Positions 20,629 to 30,819 of a stretch of DNA of 64,000 nucleotides are shown piece after piece (the first letter of the stretch is position 1; every line of letters starts with the position of its first letter). A program made the position numbers and the translations under genes. Under the pieces are notes generated by a model. That model made no database searches. It was not told the DNA's origin and saw only the letters and a program-made list of their open reading frames with translations. This stretch comes from Letharia columbiana (taxonomy: Eukaryota; Ascomycota; Lecanoromycetes; Lecanorales; Parmeliaceae), in assembly GCF_014066305.1 (NCBI RefSeq), contig NW_023501084.1:62001-126000 (forward strand). Reading direction: 5' to 3'.

Positions 20629-23057
20629 TTAACCAAATTTGTACAAAGTCTGCTTCTTATTCCCCTTTGCCTTTTTCTTGCCCGCTTCGGGCTCTCCGTC
20701 TGTCTCGGCCGCAGGAGTGGTACTCCCACTTCCACCATCCGCAGCCCCCCACGGGTTAGCACGATTGTTGCTTCCCCTCCCGTCGTCCCACCGCACAGTC
20801 CCTCGCGTTAGTCCCATGATCATGGTGTTGGGCTTTGCAGCGGCTGGTAGCGCGGGGAAGGCATCTGCCGCTGAACCGTTCTGTTTGGCCGGAGGTTGAG
20901 GGTCTGGATAGTGGTCGCGAGGATGCTGGTGGGGGTCTCGATGAGGAGGAAGGGGCAATCCAAGGTGTGGCGCCAACGCGTCCCGCGCCTGCTCTGTTGG
21001 CCGAGGATGCAGGTATCGATGGGAATGGGTTCGCGGCCGTGGAATTGCCCCAGCTACCTTGTTTGCTAACTGCCGAGCGTGATGATTGAGCTGTGGAGCT
21101 CTTCAGCTTGAGCACTCGGTGGCCTCCACTACCTGCAGCAGCGGCTGGAGAGCCAGGTAAGACACCACTGGGCCCTGGCAATGATGGATAGTCCTCATTG
21201 ATGGCGCGCCAGTCATTCCACGCCTTGAGCAGACCATTGCGCTTTGCTTCATTTTCGTAGATATCGGCAAGTTCTTTGATGAGTTTGCCTAGATCCGCCG
21301 AGGGAACGTCAAAGAGGGAGAAGAAGGAGTCGATGAGTTGGGAGGCTGTGATGGTGGATGTGCGATAGGACGAAACGCTGCTGCGGAAGTCTGAGATTTT
21401 GGGTTGGTCGTACTTGAGCATGGTCGAAGCGCGGTCCATGACGGAGCTGTGCTGCAATCTTCGGGCTTGTTCTTGTGGGGTCACTGCTGGTGCGGCTTGG
21501 GGAGGTGCTGGTATTGTATTAGCGGCGGAGTCAAGACGGAGATTGTCTATGGCTGGAAACGAGCTGTTTGTGGTAGTATGATTCCTAGGTGCTGTGACTA
21601 TGTCTTGAACTCGGCCTGTGGGCCTCGCAGCGTATGCGTCGGTAGAGGTCATTTGGTCGTCGAAGGTCCTCGCAGTGGCTGACTGAGCACTTTGGACTGC
21701 CATTTGCCTCTGATAAGCGAGCTCATCTCTACGCAAAGGTTGTGCGGTTGACTGTGGGAGAGCCTCAGTGTTGGGATCTCTGCCCCTTCCTCTGCCTCTC
21801 CCCTCTCTACCCTCTCTATCTCTCCTGCCTCCTCGATTGTCTTGGTGCGGAGTCCTATAGTCGAAGGCCGAGATGTCGACTCTCCTAGCATCTCTCCTGG
21901 CATCTTTGGTCAGACCATTGGGATGTGCTTCGAGTTGATGCGCCTTGAGATCCATCGCGGATTCGAAGACAACGAACTTCTTGTCCATGCACTCTTGATC
22001 TGCACACAAAAAATGATCTTTCCTGAAATGTTGCTCCAATGAATCGTAATTCACGTAGTACTGCTGTTGCCTTGCTGGGTTCCTACGATCACAGATGTGA
22101 CACCTCTCATGCTTATCTCTACAATGCGTATACAGCTCGTCGTCTCCATAGAACCGCTGTCTGCAGAAGCCGCATTCTGGATGCCCCTTGAAACCGCTTT
22201 GGTCTACGGCCCCGGGATGGTCGTCTCCGAACTTTTCATGCTTCTTCAGATCTTGTTGTGTGAACAGCTCGTGCTCGTGTGTAAAGACCTTTTTATTCCT
22301 TGTACATAGATCACACAGGACCTTGTGGTGGATACTCCTGACATGACGGTGAAGATCCGGCCATCCCCGACAGGCAATGTCGCAGCTTTCGTCAGGGCAA
22401 TTGTACCGAAGTAAAAGTATTGTGTCACTGTGGATTTCTTTCTGCTCGTACTTGATACCCAGCACTTCATCGGTCTCTTGGAAGTCCGCCTCAACAAAGT
22501 CTTCGTAACGCTTAGTGGCATCATCAGTGAATACGACGAATTTGGCTTCCGTCCGACAATGAGCGCATGCTCTCGTCTTATACAAAGCCCTCAATCTCAA
22601 GGCGCAGATATGGCAAGTCCGGTGATTACAAGGGGCAACAGAGTTGTGGACCACAAGCGAAGCACATATAAAGCAGACTTCAGCTTCGACTTCGTCCTCC
22701 GTCCCATTCTGCTCCTTGTTCTCGTCGCCCTCTTTCGTTTCGGCATCTTTGGTCAGGCGACCACCAAAGCTGCCTCCACCGCCGGGAGGTGGTGGTATGG
22801 GAGGTGCTGAGGGAATCGCTGAGCTAGAGAGGCCTCTTGCTCGCTGATTGGGTCCTCCGTTTGGTCGACTGGCCCAAATCCCCCTCCCCCTCGTCTATTT
22901 CCACCCCTCGCACCTTGGTTTTGGTGCGGGCCTCTATCTCCACCAGGTCTTCCCCTCCTCGGGAATAGGTCCCATGTATGTGATTTTGCGGTTGCGAGTC
23001 GATGATTGTTTGGGCGGTTTCGGAATGGGTCCCGGATACCTGTGTTACTGAGGCCAT
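20629..23057 (-). CDS. HEL2: Hel2/ZNF598-type RING zinc-finger E3 ligase
   Basis: Hel2 senses collided ribosomes and ubiquitinates 40S proteins to start ribosome-associated quality control. The main frame is open from about 22860 to 20756: RING (CFICASLVVHNSVAPCNHRT, CHICALRL, ACAHCR), then the C2H2-type finger series (YNCPDESCDIACRGWPDLHR, ECGFCRQRFYGDDELYTHC, ERCHICDRR, FLCADQECMDKKFVVF), then an RG-rich linker. The likely start is at 23057 (MASVTQVSG), but the N-terminal stretch changes frame twice before the RING. At least one intron is needed and its borders are unsettled. At the 3' end the conserved tail (DAFPALPAAAKPN, KKQTLYKFG, stop at 20629) lies one frame away from ATPWIAPSSSSRPPP with no good intron between (see findings). 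Confidence 0.9.
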
Positions 23058-23706
23058 TGCGGGTTAATGGCAGTTGGGAATGGGAGAGTTGGAAGGAATG
23101 GAATATGTAGTAATAGGGGTCCTGTCTACTTGAGCATCTAATTGGGAGTTGTACTCATTTGTGAATGATATCTGGCAGACGTAAAAAGAGTATCGATGCG
23201 TTTAGTGGGGTTCATTGAAATACAATTGCTTGGCAAAACATATTTCTAAGGCGCTTAGTAAGTCAAGTCATGCGCATTTTGATTGGTCAGATCAGTACCT
23301 ACTGAAGACAGGTGAAAATTTACATACCGTATCTACTTGCACCCTAGTAGCACATACAGTCTAGCGTTCTGTGAAAATGTAGTTACAGCTGTATCTACCG
23401 CAAGACGTAGATATTGTCCGGCCAGGTTCACATCCTTAAAGTAGGTACTCGGATCTCGCGTATGCGTGGCCACTTTACAACATAGCGAGTGAGCTAATCG
23501 TGCTACGGTGCCACGCACTTATGTAGCTTGTTTGTGGCACGATTAGCTTGTTTGCAATCCATCAGTCAGAAGACTCTATCCTATCGAATCCATCATTATC
23601 CAGTCAAACAAATTCACGGCGCCTTACCAGGCGTGGGCACAATAATAATGCCGAAGCTCTGTGAATCCGCCGTCACGTAAAAATATAGGTCCACGATATG
23701 TGTGAC
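23058..23706. other. Intergenic, no gene recognised
   Basis: Upstream of the Hel2 gene. A motif around TAGCTTGTTTG/GCACGATTAGC is locally repeated (near 23495-23560). Otherwise nothing assignable. Confidence 0.35.
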
Positions 23707-23912
23707 TCACGAATGCGTGGCCATCCAATTATCGGGAAGTCGGAAGTCCGGCGGCAAGGTATACTGTCCGTGGCAATGACCGGGAGTATTGCAACCTTCA
23801 AGACCGCAACGCCCATATAAGCGGCAGTAGCAGTCGTCGGCGCGCGGGCATGCTAGGGTATTGAGCCGCTCTAGGTCGACACCCCGGTATGCACCAGGTG
23901 ACGAGGTCTGTT
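23707..23912 (-). pseudogene. Truncated cysteine-rich coding fragment next to LTR
   Basis: Reading from the LTR edge, the frame KQTSSPGAYRGVDLERLNTL continues to ACPRADDCYCRLYGRCGLEG, CNTPGHCHGQYTL and DNWMATHS, then a stop. Seven cysteines in about 25 residues look like a real Cys-rich domain cut off upstream by the retroelement. It does not resemble the missing 3' part of the DUF3431 gene on the other side of the element. Function unknown. Confidence 0.3.
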
Positions 23913-24105
23913 TCAGCGTAGCACAGCAGTGGTGATAGAAAGCATGTAGATTCAGTGGTGGGGCCATCAGCCATTATGTAGCTGATGGAGAACAAAGCAC
24001 TGCTATCTATGGCTAGCTACATGAAAGGAACAATGATGGAATATGCATGGAAGGATGTAGAAGGAACGCATGCATAGAACATGGAAGGAACTAGACACGC
24101 TGACA
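23913..24105 (-). repeat. 3' LTR of the copia element
   Basis: About 190 bp, from the minus-strand TGTCAGCG to the ACGCTGA end. It is identical over about 189 bp to the copy at 26854-27042. The run of C just right of it (24108-24112) is the polypurine tract on the element's strand, placing the LTR start there. Confidence 0.88.
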
Positions 24106-24172
24106 CTCCCCCTGTCTAGTGACATCCAAATACCTCTATTCCAAGGCCGAAATCATGTATCATTCTAGTTTG

Positions 24173-24440
24173 TTAGTTCAGGTCTTTGTCCACTAACCCC
24201 ATCATCTCGATAAAGTCACTGAATTTCGTGGTGGTTAGTGCTTTGGTGAGGCCGTCGGCCTTCGTGTCCTTCGTGGGTCATATTCTATTCGCGTCTGATT
24301 GGCTTATTCGCGTACAAAATTAGCTGACGTTGATATGGCGTGACCTCTTGTGGTCTACAGGGTTCTTTGCCAGATCGATGGCTCCCTTGTTGTCACACTG
24401 TATTGTAGACGGTCCGTCCAGCTGTTGTCCTAGCTCTGGT
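24173..24440 (-). pseudogene. copia RNase H remnant
   Basis: Minus-strand sequence reads IRYILPELGQQLDGPSTIQC, DNKGAIDLAKNPVDHKRSRH, then after a stop and frame change ADGLTKALTTTKFSDFIEMM. These are the CDNxGAIxLAxNP and ADxLTK blocks at the C-terminus of copia polyproteins. It follows the integrase region in frame, with no reverse transcriptase between (see findings). Confidence 0.88.
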
Positions 24441-25224
24441 AGGATGTATCGTATCCAGCCAAGTAAGACACATTTGAACCCTTGTTTGGCCATTTTTCCC
24501 TTTTGTTTGTGCTTGTAGTCGTGGGCGTAAACCGTCGTCCCAAATGGCCTCAGGTGAGCTATGTTTGGCTTCTTTCCAGTGAGGGCCTCATATGGTGTCA
24601 TGGCTACCTTTCTCAATGGGGCCGTGGGTGAGTAATTTGTGTTTAGAACAGCTGTTCTAATTGCCTCAGCCCATAGGCCTGGTGGTAGATCTGCAGCTAT
24701 CAACTGGGTACGTGCCTTCTGAATGAGAATGCCATTGGTACGCTCATCAATGCCATTCTGTTCAGGTGAATCGGGCATGGTTAACTCTTGTCGTATGCCT
24801 TGGGAGGCTAGCCAGTCTCGGGTTTCCTCATTGTCATACTCACCACCGTTATCAGAACGAATACACTTGGGGGTGGTATGGAACTGTGTCCTGACCATGG
24901 CAACGAATTTTGTAGTGACTCAAGTGCCTGGTCCTTGGTTTTCAAGAAGTCTGCCCATCGGAATCGAGTCTTTTGATCGGTCTTTGTGGAGCAGTAGTAG
25001 TGGCCTCCTTTGGAGCGGGGTAATGTTGATCCGCCACCAAAGAGGTCTGTGTGGATGCTATCAAAAGCATTTTCTACCTCAGTCATTGGTTTGTGGCCTG
25101 GGGTCTTCTTCTGTTTTCCGTAGGTGCATGGCTCACAAAATTGTCTTTTGGTGTTGCCTATGATTTCCATTCCCTCTACCATGGCCGGTAGCCTGGCAAC
25201 GTCATCGAAATTCAGGTGGCCCAA
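24440..25224 (-). pseudogene. copia GAG-pre-integrase and integrase, frameshifted
   Basis: One frame (25224-24808) encodes the pre-integrase zinc region and integrase start: LGHLNFDDVARLP, QFCEPCTYGKQKK, then FDSIHTDLFGG with the first catalytic Asp. Another frame (from about 24898) continues with CIRSDNGGEYD, PDSPEQNGIDERTNGIL and YEALTGKKPNIAHLRPFG. The usual second Asp and Glu of the DDE site are therefore present but in separate frames, since a shift lies near 24885. A further shift near 25220 separates it from gag. Confidence 0.88.
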
Positions 25225-26756
25225 TGCTTGATGCCATTCAATGGCTGTTGCCTTTCGGTGGTTGCTTTTTTGATAACCGCGGCCATGGCGATCTCTTTGG
25301 CCATTGCAGCTTCAAATGATGTGAGTCTCAGCTTGCAAAGTGTGTCTATCAGTTCTCCCTCAAGGACGGTGTCGTCATTGTCGTCATAGACCCTCAGACG
25401 GTCCCCCTTTCCGGTGTAAGTGAGGCCGTTACGTTGGAACGTGCCTAGGGAGAGTAGATTTGTGGATAGACCTTCGACGTAGTGGACGTTTGCAAGTGTG
25501 AGCATGCATTCTTCGTCCTCGCCGTCGTCATTCTCAATGAGGGTCTCCAGCAGGGCATTGCCCACGGCAGTGGCCTCCAGTATCCTCCCGTCAGCAGTCT
25601 CGACTGGGATGGGGTTTTCGAGGGGTGTTGGTTCCTCAACGAAATAGGCTTCGGAATATGTCATGTGGAATGAGGCTGCATTATCGAAATACCAGCCGTC
25701 GTCACGTGATGTCGTGACAGCCTTCGCACAGGCCGCCCTTGCTATTTTTGGTTTTTCGGTGGATCCGGTGGAGGTAGCAGGCTTGCTAGCCTTTTTCTTC
25801 TTCTTGAATTCCTCGATACGGTCCTTGTTTCTTTCAACCCACTCAGCGGAGGCCTGATCGGGGTTGGATAGCCAGCAAGTCCTACCATGGTGGCGACCAC
25901 AGTCGTCACACTTGGGCCAGGGGTTGTAATTGTTGTTGTTGTTGCGGTCATTGCCGCCGTTCCCCTTGTTCTTGTTGTTTGTGAACATGGCCTTGCCATT
26001 GGAGTCATTGGTACTAGTCAGTTTCTGACGACGTTCCCTATCAAGGAGTTGTTCGACGATATAGTCGAAATCTGGTTCCAACAGCCTTCCGTTGGCGTCT
26101 TTGCCTCGGCTGTTCAAGACGATTTCCACAAATGATTCGTAAGAGGAGGGAAGTCCATGAAGGAAGGATGTTGTGATCTCCCACGTGTAATGGTGGCCTA
26201 ACTCAGCGAGTTTTGTTTTGGCCTGTTTGATTGCCTCAACGTACTCAGTGACTCCTTTGTAGTCAGCTAAGCTTGCACGGCTAATGGTCCTCCACAGTAC
26301 TTCACGGGAGGTGTATCCTTTGGATTTGTATGCACCTTCGAGTGCTTTGATCATGTTGTGTGCACCATGGATACCTGCGATGTGGGCATGGCCACCTGAC
26401 TCAAGAGACATACGTATGTTGCCTTCAATCCATGAGTTAGCGGACTCCCATTCATCGTACTCTTCGTCCCCTTGTGGCTGGGTTAGTGTTCCAGCGAGGA
26501 TCGAGTGTATTCCAGCTATCTGACAGCAACCATACACCGTTTGGTACCAGCGGTCCCAATTGGATGCTCCCTTAAGTGTAGGGATGTTGACTGTCGATGA
26601 GGGCATAGCGAATTTGAAGATCTTCTTGGGCCGTGACTGTTCAGGCTTTACCTGATTTGCCTTCTGGGCCCGTAGGTCATACAATTCCTGTAACTCCTCT
26701 GGTGTGGGTGTGATAGGCTGTTGGCCTTCACCGTCTTGTTGTCCTGATTTGCCCAT
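25212..26756 (-). CDS. copia Gag-protease
   Basis: An intact 514-codon frame from the ATG at 26756. The capsid-like UBN2/gag part (NIPTLKGASNWDRWYQTVYG, LHGLPSSYESFVEIVLNSRG) occupies about residues 50-260. An Asn-rich linker is followed by a CCHC-like knuckle (CDDCGRHHGRTC) and the retropepsin motif DNAASFHMT near residue 360. The aspartic-protease motif has Asn-Ala where most copia copies have Ser-Gly. The frame ends just where the integrase frame begins. Confidence 0.88.
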   Translation of the reverse strand: MGKSGQQDGEGQQPITPTPEELQELYDLRAQKANQVKPEQSRPKKIFKFAMPSSTVNIPTLKGASNWDRWYQTVYGCCQIAGIHSILAGTLTQPQGDEEYDEWESANSWIEGNIRMSLESGGHAHIAGIHGAHNMIKALEGAYKSKGYTSREVLWRTISRASLADYKGVTEYVEAIKQAKTKLAELGHHYTWEITTSFLHGLPSSYESFVEIVLNSRGKDANGRLLEPDFDYIVEQLLDRERRQKLTSTNDSNGKAMFTNNKNKGNGGNDRNNNNNYNPWPKCDDCGRHHGRTCWLSNPDQASAEWVERNKDRIEEFKKKKKASKPATSTGSTEKPKIARAACAKAVTTSRDDGWYFDNAASFHMTYSEAYFVEEPTPLENPIPVETADGRILEATAVGNALLETLIENDDGEDEECMLTLANVHYVEGLSTNLLSLGTFQRNGLTYTGKGDRLRVYDDNDDTVLEGELIDTLCKLRLTSFEAAMAKEIAMAAVIKKATTERQQPLNGIKHWAT

Positions 26757-26836
26757 TGTGGCTAGAAGGACGTGTGTGTGTTGTTTTTTTTTGAAATTTG
26801 ATGCAATTGGAATGTTAATGTATCACCAGCATCAAC

Positions 26837-26852
26837 CGGGGGCTCATAACCT
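26837..26852 (-). other. Primer-binding site (half initiator tRNA-Met type)
   Basis: Immediately inside the 5' LTR the element strand reads AGGTTATGAGCCCCCG. This is complementary to the anticodon stem-loop of initiator tRNA-Met (GGGCTCATAACC), the internal priming mode known from copia elements. Confidence 0.7.
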
Positions 26853-26853
26853 C

Positions 26854-27042
26854 TCAGCGTAGCACAGCAGTGGTGATAGAAAGCATGTAGATTCAGTGGT
26901 GGGGCCATCAGCCATTATGTAGCTGATGGAGAACAAAGCACTGCTATCTATGGCTAGCTACATGAAAGGAACAATGATGGAATATGCATGGAAGGATGTA
27001 GAAGGAACGCATGCATAGAACATGGAAGGAACTAGACACGCT
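26854..27042 (-). repeat. 5' LTR of the copia element
   Basis: Identical to the left LTR except that the outermost four bases (expected TGTC on the element strand) differ at the junction with the DUF3431 gene. This suggests a slightly trimmed or recombined end. Confidence 0.88.
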
Positions 27043-27794
27043 AGAAGGAGTCTCCCACCATCTTTGGACGAGGCGTACTCATCGGCGATGGAGCCCAAAC
27101 CCGCAGCAGACCCATCACCACCGAACAGAGCCGCAAAAGCGCGCGGCAGCGCTGCATCAGATGTCGCGCGGGCGTTCCACGGCTCCAGCATAGCGCTCAG
27201 AACTGTCTCCAGGCTGCCCTGCGGCGGCGCCGAAGAGGACGAGCACATGCTGGCGCTCCAGTCGCAACGCAGATTATGGTAGCCCGACGGCGCGAGCGCC
27301 GCAGAAACATTGAGAGCGATGAGTAGAGCTGCGTTGTCGTAGTCAAGGGCATCGTTATGCCAAGCCCAGCGCGCGCCATGTACGAATACTGCACCGGCTG
27401 CAGGGATGTCTGCGTAGTTGTCGATTAGAAACGTTAGATACGCCATTGCCTCATGCCCGCGGTTTGCGGGGACTTGCAAATGCGTCTTGTGTATGTCGGC
27501 CGGTGCGTCGGCAGTGTAAACGCATAGATGATATAAATTAGCCAGCGCATCGAGCCAATTGGAGTCGCCGTCGGCTGCAACTCGCGACACGACTAGTGCC
27601 GGCTTCGAACTCCCTGCCAGGCCGGGACAGATGCCGCGAGTCTTGGGTAGCGTGGTAGAAGTAGTCCTGTAGCGAATTGTAGTCCATGCGTAGGTTTTGT
27701 TGTTCGGTTGATGACGGTTAAGGTACACGATAAGAAACAAAGCGATGGCGAAGAAGCATATGTTCACGAGGCTTCTCCGAGTTCTCCGTCTCAT
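27043..27794 (-). pseudogene. DUF3431 family protein, 3' part lost at LTR
   Basis: From the ATG at 27794 there is a basic N-terminus, one membrane segment (SLVNICFFAIALFLIVYL), then the DUF3431 core: LVVSRVAADGDSNWLDALAN, VPANRGHEAMAYLTFLIDNY, VFVHGARWAWHNDALDYDNA, YHNLRCDWSASMC. The family is a type II membrane, glycosyltransferase-like group of unknown activity. After about residue 250 (DEYASSKDGGRLL) the frame enters the LTR and stops inside it. The conserved cysteine-containing C-terminal third is missing and does not reappear left of the element. Confidence 0.85.
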
Positions 27795-28136
27795 TCTGAC
27801 ACTGCCGGCTCATTCTGGTGTTGGTGAAGGTTGTTGTTAAAGACTGCAGTGATTTGACTTTTTGTCCTCAATGAAAGTAAGCGCAGCGGCTCTGCAACCG
27901 CCGCCATTAGCCGAATTCCGGAAATACGGACACGGTCGAGACGGTTACGATAGGAACATCGTAGAGCTGGGATCGCAACCTCCTTGTCGCCAAATGCATA
28001 AGTAAGGTATGAGGTCCGCGTGCGCTTGTAGCAAAACGTCTATCTCAACTCATGAATCGCATTTCATTGGTCTTTGAACCGGGCAAATTACATTTTCCGT
28101 GGAATTTCTTTTTCATATTCCCCGATTAATACACGG
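27795..28136. other. Upstream region of DUF3431 gene
   Basis: Presumed promoter of the DUF3431 gene; becomes AT-rich after 28060. No gene recognised. Confidence 0.35.
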
Positions 28137-28420
28137 TCTAAAATCCGATAAATCCGTTCTTTTACAACAGTATAATAAAAAGAGTTAAATTCATAAAGCG
28201 TAAAAAAAGATTGCTAGAGTTTAAAGAATTTTGAAATTGAAGTAGTATTGATAAACTCATATTAGACAGTCATAAAGTGTGCCCGAACTCTTTACGAGTA
28301 AGCCTGCGCAGTGCAACGGGGTGGGGGAAGTCGCCCGGGTTTCGATTTAGGGGTGGGCTCGGGGTGAGTTTTTGGTGGGGTATCCCCCAAAAGTCACCCC
28401 CAGATTTATCGGATTTCAGA
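28137..28420. mobile_element. Candidate small MITE with 18-bp TIR
   Basis: TCTAAAATCCGATAAATC at 28137-28154 is the reverse complement of the sequence ending at 28420, with one mismatch. The 284-bp interior is split into an AT-rich left half and a GC-rich right half and codes for nothing. No convincing target duplication was found, so the call is tentative. Confidence 0.45.
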
Positions 28421-29110
28421 TCGTGCATCACCGGGTAGCCGGCATTTCCGGGTAGATACGACTAGGTAGATTGATCTGATGGTCACAGAAAATAGCCCGG
28501 TTTGAGAAGGTGTATGTATATGTACGATGTGGGGTGTACACGTATGAGACTCCAGTAGTGGATCTAGAGTACGGTTCCGGTCAATCTCTACATCGTGCTT
28601 ACAAGGCACAACATAGCACGCATGTACCATGCAGTCATCCTGCAGGTTCGTCATTCTTATCAGCTGCACGGCAATCCCCACTCACCTACGTGGTTAGGAT
28701 TCTTGGAGCCTGCAAGGCGTCGTACTAAAACGCCTCATGCACTCATCTGACCTGTCTCTGAAGCGGCATACCTGTCCTTCAGGGGGGAACGTGATCAAAC
28801 AAGCATACTGTGGGTGGGTCTCTGCGCGCATCGTTCAGCGGTGTATCTATGGCGATGCAGTGCTTTACGTCCCATCATAGGAATGGAGGTTCCACACGAG
28901 TGGCTACACAGAAACGCAATACGCTGAAACGTAAATTTGACGCGGCGGTCTATTGCCGGTGAACTACACGAATACAAAGAACACCTTACTGACTCTCTCA
29001 AACCCTTATGATAGAGATTAAAGAACCACTGGTGCGGCATTTGGGAATGCCCAGCCTTGGACCGGATATAGCAATTCCTGCAGTGGCTGGAAGATATTTG
29101 ACCAAGCGTC

Positions 29111-30097
29111 TTAAATCTCGAACACCAGGCCGCTCTCGAGTCGCACTGCCCCATGGATGCCCGAAATGTCTCCAGAAGCCCCGGCATGCCTTTGCACGCC
29201 TTTGCACCATTCCCATATGCTTAGCAGCCTGCTCATATGCCTTCAATGACGTCCCGGATTGGTGTGCTAGCTCGAGTACCTCCGAAGCTAACCTTCGGCA
29301 TTCATTTATTGGAACAAGAGGCTGTACAACAATTAATGCCCAGTCGGCATGCAGTCGACTATCTTCTCACTTGGTCTTTGTAGTAATCACCAGAGCTCAT
29401 ACGCTTTGAGTATATTTGGTATGGACCACCATATACCGTGCTGAGACAACTGTGTAGGTTTCTGATCTTCAACCCAGTCTTCTCTCGCAAGCACTTACCC
29501 CTCTGCGACCGTCTCCATCAAATTGATGATGATTATATTACCGATGACCTTGAAAAGGGACGCTTCGCTCGGCTCTTGGTTGCTCAAATCTACCACGGCT
29601 CGACCAGTACTGAAGGATGTCAACCAATGGGTCCAAACTGGCTCTGCTGAGCCTCAGATAACGTCGTCAATGACGACGCAAAGGTGTTCACACGCCGGTA
29701 CAGTAAGGCTTAATGCATTCTACCTGCTCTAGCTTGCCAGCAGGGACACACGTAAGCAACCCTTTCTCAGCCATTGCGGGCTCCCCCAAAGACTGTCCAT
29801 TTGGAAACGAGTCAGATCATGGCTGGTTCTCAGCTTCCACACTGCATACCTGGCATGGTGACATCTTCCGCTCCGGCCTGCTCCACGCCTTTCGCAAGCT
29901 CACTCGTATGCTCGCGTTGAGTCGTCGAGCACTCGACAAATAGTTTGCCAACAACTTCTCTAGATTTCTTTTTTGGACTAGGTTCTTGCACATAGCCTAT
30001 TGCCAGAAATCCCATTAGAATACAGGCTTGCAGGTATGATAGAGAAACACACTTGGCCCATACTGCCTAAGCCTAGAAATGCTATCTGGGGTTCCAT
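29111..30097 (-). pseudogene. 3-hydroxyisobutyrate dehydrogenase-like pseudogene
   Basis: On the minus strand the NAD-binding start MEPQIAFLGLGSMGQ (ATG at 30097) is followed, in several frames, by blocks in the family order. These are GKLFVECSTTQREHTSELAK with GVEQAGAE, then EASLFKVIGNIIIINLMETV with AEG, then YGGPYQIYSKRMSSGDYYKD. The C-terminal SGDISGIHGAVRLESGL ends at a TAA at 29111-29113. The family (6-phosphogluconate dehydrogenase-like beta-hydroxyacid dehydrogenases, about 300-330 residues) reduces or oxidises small hydroxy acids. Multiple in-frame stops and frame changes, more than introns can explain, mark it as dead. Confidence 0.75.
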
Positions 30098-30819
30098 GGT
30101 TCGCACAGTGGCATCTGAGAAAGGGAAATGGCCGGCAACGAGAACAGGCCGCACGCAATGACATAAGAAGTCACGGCGAGTGTCGAATATCACTGCCGAA
30201 ATTCCTGATATTACATTTAAGGAACAGAGGAGATTCGGCTACAGAGAGTTGCAGCTCTGCAAGATTGAAACTTTCGAAGAGTACCTGATCGACCACAATA
30301 CCCATCCTTCTGCACGCTCAGGCTCGACAGGTCTTAGAGTCAAAGCTTCAGCGCAGTGATGACCTTCTGCGTCGGCGCGAATACCGCATCAAGCGTATTC
30401 TGCTGATCCACTGCATGCTGCATGCAGCAAAACAAAAGTGGCTCGCTTACCTTTCTAGCAGCAAGGTTACATCATCATATACAACCTGGATCACACTCCC
30501 TCCACCGCTTTTAATCTCAACATCCCACGTTTGCAGTAAATGACATCACAGTGATACTTATCGTACAGGCTTGCGTCCGTCGAGTGTCTCGTTGCAAGGC
30601 ACGAACAGCACTGTTGAAGCCAACGTAACCTTGCATTACTTCATTACACACTGGAGGGACCATTTTCCATTGGGCAATTTCCACACACTAATCCGTCGCG
30701 CTCGACTGTACACAGTACTCTCGTTTAGCTGTCGCCTTAGATCTCCTTTCATTTTCTCTATTTCCCGTACCACCTCCGCATTCGACTCTTGATCTGAAAG
30801 GGATAATTGGTCAATCAAC
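30098..30819. other. Intergenic, no gene recognised
   Basis: Lies between the dead dehydrogenase and the O-methyltransferase and presumably holds the latter's promoter. No family signature in any frame. Confidence 0.35.

Larger units (their letters stand above)
23913..27042 (-). mobile_element. Ty1/copia LTR retrotransposon lacking reverse transcriptase
   Basis: Two identical direct repeats (LTRs) flank a minus-strand gag-pol region. Order along the minus strand: right-hand 5' LTR, primer-binding site, gag-protease (26756-25212), integrase pieces (25224-24320), a fused RNase H end (to 24173), polypurine tract, left-hand 3' LTR. Integrase before RNase H assigns it to copia. The reverse transcriptase domain is absent, several frameshifts interrupt pol, and total length is only about 3.1 kb against a usual 5 kb. 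No clear target-site duplication is present, and flanking genes on the two sides do not match each other. Confidence 0.93.
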
